From contig LCLH01000002.1 in assembly GCA_001001925.1 (NCBI GenBank), positions 1-21,766 of the forward strand: DNA of 21,766 nucleotides, given 5' to 3'. Numbering within the stretch: the first letter of the stretch is position 1; each line of letters begins with the position of its first letter. The notes under the pieces were generated by a model. It was not told the DNA's origin and did not search any database. It saw only the letters and a list, made by a program, of their open reading frames with translations. The position numbers and the translations under genes are program-made. Positions 1 through 6,522 of the stretch are shown here, one piece after another. The stretch is from Candidatus Magasanikbacteria bacterium GW2011_GWC2_45_8. GTDB lineage: Bacteria > Patescibacteriota > Patescibacteriia > Magasanikbacterales > UBA10146.

Positions 1-562
1 ATCTTTTTTCAAACCCCGCCGTTTCTCCGACAATAATTACGGCTGGCGGTTTAATCCCTTTTTCCTTTACTCTTTTTTCAATATCCCTCAACGTGCCGAT
101 TACTACCTTTTGGGCCGTAAGGCTTGCCTGTTGAATTATAGCTACTGGCGTTTTGCCGGATTTTCCGGCAATAACTAGCTTCTTAACTATCTGAGGTAGA
201 TTTTCAACTGCCATGTATAAGACTACGGTACCGCTTCCTGCTACCTTATTCCAATCAATGGAACTCTTTCCTTTTGCCGGATCTTCATGGCCGGTGACAA
301 AAATACAACTGGAGGCAAGGCGTCTGTCGGTCAGAGGGATACCGCTCAAACAAGCAGCAGCATTGGCCGCCGTGATTCCCGGCACGATTTCAAATTCTAT
401 TCTATTCTTAACCAGCGCTCTCAATTCCTGCGACAGTCTGCTGAATATAGAAGGGTCGCCGTTTTTCAGCCTTACTACTTTTTTGCCCTCATTAGCTTTT
501 TTGACAACAAGATCGTTTATCTTTTCTTGATGAATAAGAAATTTGTCGCTATATTTCTTTCC
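1..562 (-). CDS. cobA: Uroporphyrinogen-III C-methyltransferase (SUMT), partial at both ends
   Basis: The minus strand stays open from about 577 to the window edge and encodes the middle and C-terminal part of SUMT, the SAM-dependent enzyme that converts uroporphyrinogen III to precorrin-2 for siroheme and cobalamin synthesis. Readable family signatures in order are QEKINDLVVKKANEGKKVVR, RLKNGDPSIF (normally RLKGGDPF-F), FEIVPGITAANAA, GIPLTDRRLAS, FVTGHEDP, SSIDW, VVLYMAV, TPVAII and KPPAVIIVGE. The first roughly 60 residues, including the N-terminal glycine-rich SAM loop, are missing because homology ends at about 545-562 where a plus-strand glycosyltransferase starts. The C-terminus runs off base 1. 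Eight of nine core Arg codons are AGA/AGG, whereas CGN codons dominate the rest of the window, which suggests a foreign origin. No other tetrapyrrole gene is present. Identification of the family is firm; membership of this genome is doubtful. Confidence 0.85.
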
Positions 563-565
563 GCG
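545..565. other. Abrupt junction between two unrelated truncated genes
   Basis: Minus-strand SUMT homology (…GKKYSDKFLIHQEKIN) ends here, and plus-strand GT4 homology (PRNLFFYGDDYRHS…) begins at about 561. Both genes lose their N-terminal part at the same point, with no intergenic sequence, repeat or transposase between them. This is what an assembly chimera or an illegitimate recombination breakpoint looks like. The exact base cannot be fixed because the two reading frames overlap for about 15 bases. Confidence 0.65.
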
Positions 566-1582
566 CAATTTATTTTTTTATGGCGATGATTACCGCCATA
601 GCGTGCCGGCGCGTTTTGTGTGGCATATATTTGATGTGTTTAATATATTTTCATATTTCACAATCAAGCAAATTTTATTGCGCGAACAACCGGACGTGGT
701 GCATACGCATAATCTCAAAGGCATCGGTTATTTGATTCCTCTGCTCGTGCGTCGGCTTGACATCCACTACGCGCACACACTCCACGATGTTCAGTTGGTA
801 ACGCCAAGCGGCATTATTATGAAATATCATGAGCATGATTTCCCCAATAACTTTTTTTTGACGCGTTGGTATGAGCGGCTCAACCGATGGCTGTTTGGAT
901 CGCCCTCGGTGTTGATTTCGCCTTCAAAGTTTTTGATGAATTTTTACGTGGAGCGCGGATTTTTTAAAGATTCAAAAAAAATAATTTTGCCGAACCCGGT
1001 TGACCGCGTAGGTGGGGAAGCTCACCTGTTTTCTCAAGATCCTGCAGTGTGTCGTTTTGTGTATCTTGGCCAGATAGAAGAGCACAAAGGTGTGCTTCTG
1101 CTCATTAAAACATTTCGCGCGCTCGTTGAGGAAAGCCGCGCACCGTCCGCGAACGGGCATGACCATGCAGATAGTGGCGGATGGAAGCTCACGGTGGCAG
1201 GAAGCGGATCAAGGTTTGGCGCGGCCGCGTGGGGCGTGAAGAATTGCAATCAATTTTGCGCGAGGCGGATGTGACGGTCGTGCCATCACTTTGCTATGAA
1301 AACTCACCGACTGTTATTTTTGAAAGTTTTGCGTTTGGCGTACCGGTTTTGGCAAGCGCCATTGAAGGCGTTTCGGAACTCATACAAGACGGCAAAAATG
1401 GGCTTACTTTTACCGCCGGAAATGCGGAGGGTCTTGCCGGAGGCCTCAAATGGTTTGTGGAGCATAGGAGACAGTGGCCGGAAATGAGCGTGGCCGCAGA
1501 AGTGAGCTTAAAAGGGCTTGATTTGGCAAGCTACCTTGACAAATTGGTCAATTTGTGCTATAGTGAGGCGTTACTTGTTTAA
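561..1582 (+). pseudogene. GT4-family glycosyltransferase, 5'-truncated and frameshifted
   Basis: This is a GT-B fold, family 4 glycosyltransferase remnant that would transfer a sugar from a nucleotide donor onto a surface glycan in the cytoplasm. The acceptor-side domain shows PDVVHTHNLKG, HTLHDVQLVTPSG and VLISPSKFLMNFY. The donor-side domain shows FVYLGQIEEHKGV, WKLTVAGSGS, then GRVGREELQSILREADV, VPSLCYENSPTVIFESFAFG and the conserved C-terminal Glu-x7-Glu-type region, followed by GVPVLAS and DGKNGL. About 70 N-terminal residues, with the first Rossmann strand and glycine loop, are absent at the junction near 560. Between about 1205 and 1230 the frame changes (frame of 543 to frame of 1181), and the usual 15-20 residues between AGSG and GRV are missing, so a deletion of a non-multiple of three is likely. 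The stop is at 1580-1582. It is either a decayed gene or poorly assembled contig-end sequence. Confidence 0.75.
1536..1564 (+). promoter_or_regulatory. Sigma70-type promoter for the TSP3 protein gene
   Basis: TTGACA (1536-1541), a 17-base spacer and TATAGT (1559-1564) form a near-consensus promoter. It lies inside the last codons of the upstream glycosyltransferase remnant, so transcription would start near 1571, about 60 bases before the ATG at 1632. Confidence 0.65.
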
Positions 1583-1600
1583 GCTTTTTTAATGCTTAAA
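1578..1600 (+). promoter_or_regulatory. Perfect 7-bp inverted repeat in the 5' leader
   Basis: TTTAAGC (1578-1584) and GCTTAAA (1594-1600) are separated by nine bases. The repeat overlaps the stop codon of the glycosyltransferase remnant and begins just after the predicted transcription start. It could be a weak terminator for the upstream gene, although the T-run is in the loop rather than after the stem, or a 5' stabilising hairpin of the downstream mRNA. Confidence 0.3.
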
Positions 1601-1631
1601 TGAGGTTAATTTATAACTATTTTTCACTTCT

Positions 1632-3401
1632 ATGGCCAACCTTAAGAAATCCGCATACGTTGTAGCTGTTGCCGCGCTTTTTGTGGCAATTTTTCCGTTT
1701 GCGTATCATCAAAACAAGACAAACTCAACGGCGCAGGCGGCGGCGGAAATCCGTTTGACCAAAGGAACTGATATTTCCGGATACGACATCTCTGATCAAT
1801 ATGCCGCATATCGCGCGTATCAAGATGGCGCGTACAATGTGTACGTGTATTCTTTTGCAGACAAGAGCACGACAAAAGTAAACGCCGCGGCGATAGCGGT
1901 TGATGCGCTTGGCCCTTATATTTTGCAACGCTATGTCTATTGGGTTGACCATGTGGCAGACGGTTGGATAATCAATCAACATGATATTTTGACGGGTGCT
2001 AATCGCGTGATCAAGAAAACAGATATGCGCATCCAGTCAATTAGCTTGTATGATGAGTATGTTACGTATATCGTAAAAGTTGATGACACTCATAATAATG
2101 TAGTGCTTGTTAAGTTGTCTGATTTGAGCGAGCACGTTCTCACCGACGGCAAAAGCTGGTCGGCAGATGTGGCTGTGTTTAAAAATTTTGTGGTGTGGTC
2201 GCAATATCCGCACGCGCTTGGGGTGGATGACACGCACTTGAAGGGCGATATCATGTCATATCAAATTGATTCGCAATATGCGCATGTTTTACTTCCTTCA
2301 ATGGAAGGGATTGGTTATGTGGGGTTGGTGGATACTACGCTTGCTTTTATGCAACGCGTAAACAATGCTTCCGTGATTTCAATTTATTACATGAACACCG
2401 GCACGTCGTACCAGCTGACTTCATCTGATAAAAACGCGGCGTATCCTTCTTTGTCCATGGAAACGATTGCGTATATGACATTGGGCGATGGTCAAAAGCA
2501 GATAAGCTATTTAAAATTTGGCTCCAATCAATGGGGCATTCTTTCAACCGCAGGCGCGACCAAAATGCCTCCGCAGGTTTCCCATGACGGCAAAAAAATC
2601 GCGTGGTTGGACAACCGCGCCGGCACTATGGATTTATACTATTATGATTTTGTAGCGCTCTCCGAGGAACTTGATCAAGACAAAGACGGTTTGAGCGATG
2701 CTGAAGAAACAAAATTGGGTACTAATGTGTATTCTACGGACACGGATAATGACGGATTGACGGATCGTGAAGAAGTTGAACGCTATCATACCAACCCTAC
2801 CAAATGGGATACGGATGGTGATGGATTATCCGACGGTGAAGAGGTTTTGCGTTGGACCACAAACCCGTTGAAAGCGGATAGCAACAGCAATGGATTGACC
2901 GATGTGCAAGATTTGAAAACAGGATTTAGTCCGATAACACTCACCCAGCAGTTTACGAGTTATGCGGGAGTCATGCGTTGGCCCGGTTTGGGCGATGAGT
3001 ATCGCAAATCAGAAGAGTTGCGCGACGCGTTGAATGTTTTGCTTGGCGCGGGACACTGGCGTGCGCATGGTAATGCTGACTGGTTTAAGATGGTGAACGC
3101 GTATATTTATGGCGGTTATAGTGCGGAAGAAGTGGCGTCTTACGCGCGCGGCAACGGGTACGCATTGAGTGCAAACACTCCTGCGGAATACTGGCGCACG
3201 TATCAAGCGGGGATTGGACACTCTACTACGGCATATATTTTTTCCGGCAAGAATGTGCCTGTTCAAAAAACCGTGTCACCAAAACAGTATCAAGCAAAAA
3301 AATTCGCTCCCAAGAATTTACCTAAAGTATATTCTTCCGCGGAAGTAACACCATCAAGTGTAAAAAATGTATACAAGGCAACATATTATTTGTTGCCGTA
3401 A
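1632..3401 (+). CDS. Secreted beta-propeller protein with four TSP3 calcium-binding repeats
   Basis: This 589-residue protein starts with a signal peptide or anchor (basic MANLKK, hydrophobic stretch about 8-24, possible cleavage after the Ala-rich STAQA near 35). Residues about 45-340 have the short repeating beta-strand pattern of TolB/WD40-like propellers (for example PPQVSHDGKKIAWLDNRAGT). Four TSP3-type motifs follow at about 348-359, 370-381, 393-404 and 416-427 (DQDKDGLSDAEE, DTDNDGLTDREE, DTDGDGLSDGEE, DSNSNGLTDVQD), whose Asp ladders bind calcium in the family. The fourth is degenerate, with Ser/Asn replacing Asp. The C-terminal 150 residues, with GDEYRKSEELRDALNVLLG and WFKMVNAYIYGGY, I do not recognise. 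It has its own promoter and probably acts at the cell surface. The precise role, such as adhesion or a glycan or protein scaffold, is unknown. Confidence 0.85.
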   Translation: MANLKKSAYVVAVAALFVAIFPFAYHQNKTNSTAQAAAEIRLTKGTDISGYDISDQYAAYRAYQDGAYNVYVYSFADKSTTKVNAAAIAVDALGPYILQRYVYWVDHVADGWIINQHDILTGANRVIKKTDMRIQSISLYDEYVTYIVKVDDTHNNVVLVKLSDLSEHVLTDGKSWSADVAVFKNFVVWSQYPHALGVDDTHLKGDIMSYQIDSQYAHVLLPSMEGIGYVGLVDTTLAFMQRVNNASVISIYYMNTGTSYQLTSSDKNAAYPSLSMETIAYMTLGDGQKQISYLKFGSNQWGILSTAGATKMPPQVSHDGKKIAWLDNRAGTMDLYYYDFVALSEELDQDKDGLSDAEETKLGTNVYSTDTDNDGLTDREEVERYHTNPTKWDTDGDGLSDGEEVLRWTTNPLKADSNSNGLTDVQDLKTGFSPITLTQQFTSYAGVMRWPGLGDEYRKSEELRDALNVLLGAGHWRAHGNADWFKMVNAYIYGGYSAEEVASYARGNGYALSANTPAEYWRTYQAGIGHSTTAYIFSGKNVPVQKTVSPKQYQAKKFAPKNLPKVYSSAEVTPSSVKNVYKATYYLLP

Positions 3402-3414
3402 AATAGTGTTGCTT

Positions 3415-3561
3415 ATGAAAAAGAAAATTAAAAAATCAATAACGCATGGTATGCAGATGTATCCCGTGATCATTCAGTATAAAGAATTAAAAATTGGTCT
3501 TTTGCATCAGTTAATAAAAGATGCCGGGCTTACTGCAGAAGAATTTTTGAGCAATTTATAG
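3415..3561 (+). CDS. Small basic hypothetical protein (48 aa)
   Basis: An ORF beginning MKKKIKKSITHGMQMYP and ending DAGLTAEEFLSNL lies 13 bases after the TSP3 gene and just before a strong terminator, so it would be the last cistron of that transcript. I chose the ATG at 3415 because an earlier in-frame ATG at 3367 lies inside the TSP3 gene. The N-terminus is Lys-rich and the C-terminal half looks like one or two amphipathic helices. There is no clear Shine-Dalgarno site and no recognisable domain. Position and strand favour a real gene, but chance cannot be excluded at this length. Confidence 0.45.
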   Translation: MKKKIKKSITHGMQMYPVIIQYKELKIGLLHQLIKDAGLTAEEFLSNL

Positions 3562-3576
3562 ATAATAAAAATTATT

Positions 3577-3608
3577 AAAAACCCCCGTCTATACAAGGCG
3601 GGGTTTTT
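3577..3608. terminator. Bidirectional intrinsic terminator between convergent genes
   Basis: AAAAACCCC pairs with GGGGTTTTT around a loop of about 14 bases. A-run and T-run flank the stem, so it can work on both strands. It ends the TSP3/small-ORF transcript, and its 3' arm overlaps the TAA stop (3607-3609) of the convergent membrane protein. Confidence 0.8.
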
Positions 3609-5907
3609 ATCTATACACAAACACCAGCGCGCGGCCTTGGTCTATGGGGAACCATTCATTGGCGGAAAGTTTTGCAAGCGGGGTGATTTTGTTAAAGGTG
3701 TGCCAATACTCATTGATGACCAGATACACGCGGGAGGCACCGGTGAGCGCGCGCACATAATCCGCCGTGGCGCGGTCGGGGCTTACTTCCGCCATGTGGA
3801 GGTAAGCGAGATAGAGTGGTCCGCCAGTGGGGATACTGTAATAGTAGAGTTCGCCTTCAGATGTTTTGAAATAGGCGGATTGTTGCACGTTGCGCGTAAA
3901 ATTTTGCGCGTTAATGGAATTTGGTGATGACCTTCTTTGTCTATCACTATTTTTTGCGCGCCTGAATCCAAACTCTTGCAGTGCCGCCGCGGCGGTGGAG
4001 ATATTGCTTAATACCACATAAGGAGGGCTGGTGTTGAGGGCAAGATTTGCTTGCGTTTTTTCTACGTTTTCAGCGATTTGCGCGGCTATAGCCGCTTCGC
4101 GGTCTTCTATCGTATGCACTGTCCGCACATCAGTTGCTGATGTATTGATAAATTTGTCTAAGGTGTAGGCGTCAACACGCGGATAGGAAGCATAGAGGCT
4201 CGCCGTGAGCGCAAGCGCGCATACAAGCGGCACCAGTACTGCGCCGCCCAAACGCGTGTATTTTTTTTCAACATATTTTTTGCTCTCAAGCACGCCATAA
4301 AGAAAAAAAGGTACGAGCAGGTAGGTTGCAAAATGCACAATGCGGTCTGAATACTGAAATTGTTCATGGTCGCCAATGCCGGGAAGCCGTATAAAGAATC
4401 GTACCAAAAGCGCGTTGGTTGTAATGACTATATACATGATGGGAAAAAACCAAGTGTTGTGGAACGCCGCGCGTGCGCGTGCTCGCCACACACGATGTCC
4501 AAACCAAGCAAGTGCGATAAAAATAAAAGGGGATGCGAAATAATACCAATAGAGCGGGGTAAAAAATGAATAGAGCGTTTGTCCTTCACGCAAGCGGGGC
4601 AAAGAAAAATCAGGCAAACGCGCGCGTAAAATTTCAAATGATGGAATCTCGCCCCACGTGCCGGTTTGAAGTTTGAGGTAGAATGTAAATGCAAGAGGGA
4701 TAGCGAACGCGGAAATAATATAGAGCACAATAGGAAACAGCGCGTAAAAGCGGTGTTTTTTTTGAGGCGCGCGCATGGCGTATCCTGCCATAACCGCACA
4801 CGCGGCAATGAGAAGCGCCGGAATTCCCGCAAGCGGATGCACGGCCAGAGCCGCAAGCGCGATGAGTATAATCGGCATGGCACGAAGCGTGTTGGTGTAT
4901 AGATAGAGCGTACTATAGAGTGCCACACAGATACCCAAGAATGCGGCAAGCTCATAAGGAGTAGTGGTTACAAACGAAGCAAAGGGAACGAGAAAAAATA
5001 ATAGGGCTCCTACGCGCGCGCGGACGCGTTCAAAATTAAACGCATTGCGGAGCGCTAAATACACAAGTTGAGGCAAGAATATAATTTCTAAAATTGGTAA
5101 AAGCAGTTTATCAATGGTGCCAATAGGCAAGAAGGTGAGTTTGTTAAGCAGTACCACAAGTACGTATTGGCCGATATAAAAAGGAGTTTTGGGATAAAGT
5201 ATTCCCCATTCCGCGATGTGGCTTTCTGCGGCGCGATGAATAAAAGGATCAAACCCAAACCCAAGCCGGTATATAAAATATCCGACGCTTACGAGTACGC
5301 AGGTGTGCAAAAAAAGCGCTACTTTGGTGAACCCTTTGCCTGTATGGGTGCGGAGCGTGCGGATTAAGAAAAAAGTGGTGAGGAAAAAAAGTATAAAAAA
5401 ATTGCTGGTAATAATTGACCATGGCGTACGAATGGCGCCGGCAGTGCCGTGCCGGTTCAGGTAGTCAAGAAGTAAAAAATCTCCCACCAGCACGATGAGA
5501 CACCCAATCCATGTGCCGAGCGCGCGCGGCGTGACCATTGCGGTATCGTCGACAGGTACGACGAGCTGTTTTACGCGCCATGTATGCGCGAGCGCAACGC
5601 AAGGTGCAATGCATGCTCCCGCCAAAAGCGCCACGGTTATTACTGCGTCGGTGAGCCCGAAAAAGTAATACAAAATTGTTCCCGCAATAATGACGCCGCT
5701 TAAGAGCCCCAAATTTCCGGTCAATCTTTGCCATGAACCGTGATATCCGGGCATAAGCTCTCCGCCCAATTTGCCGCTCACATACCACCCGTAGATGAAC
5801 ACAAAAAGTACTCCAAGTGCGCGTGAATGGATTATCCCTGTATTTATCGTTAGGATTACTAGCAAAAAAATTGTGGCGGTGGTATACTTAATGAAAGAGA
5901 ATAGCAT
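3607..5907 (-). CDS. Large multi-pass membrane protein, GT-C glycosyltransferase-like
   Basis: The 766-residue protein has well over ten hydrophobic segments from residue 1 to about 580 and a soluble C-terminal tail of about 190 residues. After the early membrane segments comes FGFDPFIHRAAESH with Asp220. An acidic residue in an early external loop is the catalytic signature of GT-C enzymes, which use lipid-phosphate sugar donors outside the membrane. This supports a role in adding sugars to surface polymers or proteins, but no named family is obvious. The tail contains YVVLSN, GELYYYSIPTGGP and LTGASRVYLVINEYWHTF, and resembles the terminal domains of O-antigen-ligase or PMT-like proteins only loosely. 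It is transcribed alone, convergent to the TSP3 gene and divergent from the phosphatidyltransferase operon. The ATG at 5905-5907 is the only start that keeps the first membrane helix. Confidence 0.75.
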   Translation of the reverse strand: MLFSFIKYTTATIFLLVILTINTGIIHSRALGVLFVFIYGWYVSGKLGGELMPGYHGSWQRLTGNLGLLSGVIIAGTILYYFFGLTDAVITVALLAGACIAPCVALAHTWRVKQLVVPVDDTAMVTPRALGTWIGCLIVLVGDFLLLDYLNRHGTAGAIRTPWSIITSNFFILFFLTTFFLIRTLRTHTGKGFTKVALFLHTCVLVSVGYFIYRLGFGFDPFIHRAAESHIAEWGILYPKTPFYIGQYVLVVLLNKLTFLPIGTIDKLLLPILEIIFLPQLVYLALRNAFNFERVRARVGALLFFLVPFASFVTTTPYELAAFLGICVALYSTLYLYTNTLRAMPIILIALAALAVHPLAGIPALLIAACAVMAGYAMRAPQKKHRFYALFPIVLYIISAFAIPLAFTFYLKLQTGTWGEIPSFEILRARLPDFSLPRLREGQTLYSFFTPLYWYYFASPFIFIALAWFGHRVWRARARAAFHNTWFFPIMYIVITTNALLVRFFIRLPGIGDHEQFQYSDRIVHFATYLLVPFFLYGVLESKKYVEKKYTRLGGAVLVPLVCALALTASLYASYPRVDAYTLDKFINTSATDVRTVHTIEDREAAIAAQIAENVEKTQANLALNTSPPYVVLSNISTAAAALQEFGFRRAKNSDRQRRSSPNSINAQNFTRNVQQSAYFKTSEGELYYYSIPTGGPLYLAYLHMAEVSPDRATADYVRALTGASRVYLVINEYWHTFNKITPLAKLSANEWFPIDQGRALVFVYR

Positions 5908-5913
5908 AGAAAT

Positions 5914-5922
5914 ATTATATCA
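5914..5922 (-). promoter_or_regulatory. Extended -10 promoter, possibly giving a leaderless mRNA
   Basis: On the minus strand the sequence reads TGATATAAT, a perfect extended -10 element (TGnTATAAT), ending six bases before the ATG at 5907. Transcription starting at the usual distance would begin at or within a base of the A of the start codon. No good -35 box is seen 17 bases upstream, which fits an extended -10 promoter. Confidence 0.5.
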
Positions 5923-5952
5923 TAATAGTACAAGTTTTGAGTTTTTTTGTCT

Positions 5953-6522
5953 ATGGGACATGACAAAATTTTACCGCATGATCGTTTGCTCGCACGAACA
6001 ATTTTGCCGGCATTCCCTTTGTGGGTTAGACCCAACCATCTCACCATTCTACGCTTTTTGATGATACCATTGGTATTATGGCTTTTGGTGCTGGACAATT
6101 ATGAGTGGGGGATTCCGTTGTTTCTTCTTGCCGCGCTCACCGACGCGCTTGACGGCTCAATGGCGCGTACGCGCAATCAGATCACGGATTGGGGCAAGAT
6201 GTATGATCCTGTGGCGGATAAAGTGCTTATTGGCTCGGTATTGGTGGTGATTGCACTACAGCATATAAATTTCTATTTGGGGATTATTTTGATTGCGTTG
6301 GAAGTGGTGGTGCTCATTGGTGCGGCGATCCGTTACAAAAAAGGCATAATTTCACAGGCAAATGTGTGGGGCAAAATCAAAATGCTCCTGCAGGTGATTG
6401 GCGTAACATTTATTTTATTCGCGCTCGCGTTTGGTTGGAATTTGTTTATCTCAATTTCACAAGGCACTTTCTTTTTGGCGATTATTTTTGCAATTATCAG
6501 TTTGCTGACTCATGGATTTTAA
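5953..6522 (+). CDS. CDP-alcohol phosphatidyltransferase family protein
   Basis: This integral membrane enzyme of 189 residues transfers a phosphatidyl or phospho-alcohol group from a CDP-activated donor to an alcohol, as in phospholipid synthesis (PgsA and relatives). The family signature is complete: D64-x2-D67-G68-x2-A71-R72-x8-G81-x3-D85-x3-D89, in the stretch DALDGSMARTRN to GKMYDPVAD. These Asp residues bind the metal and CDP. Several hydrophobic segments follow, and the length is normal for the family. I chose ATG 5953 over the in-frame TTG at 5947. It is the first gene of a three-gene unit and overlaps the next gene by 11 bases if that gene starts at 6512. Substrate (glycerophosphate, inositol phosphate or another alcohol) cannot be told from the sequence. 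Confidence 0.88.
   Translation: MGHDKILPHDRLLARTILPAFPLWVRPNHLTILRFLMIPLVLWLLVLDNYEWGIPLFLLAALTDALDGSMARTRNQITDWGKMYDPVADKVLIGSVLVVIALQHINFYLGIILIALEVVVLIGAAIRYKKGIISQANVWGKIKMLLQVIGVTFILFALAFGWNLFISISQGTFFLAIIFAIISLLTHGF

Noticed and set aside
213..589. Two plus-strand ORFs of about 100 codons
   Set aside because: They are antisense shadows of the SUMT gene, whose family motifs read clearly on the minus strand.
1221..1228. GCGGCCGC palindrome at the GT4 frameshift, considered as a cloning or recombination site
   Set aside because: The same octamer occurs elsewhere in the window (near 8364, 11143, 13396 and 16531) in normal coding sequence, so it reflects codon bias toward GCG and CGC.
4428..4955. 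A 175-codon minus-strand ORF
   Set aside because: It is a frame-shifted shadow of the 766-residue GT-C-like gene. It is Arg/Leu/Ser-rich with no domain and no start signal.
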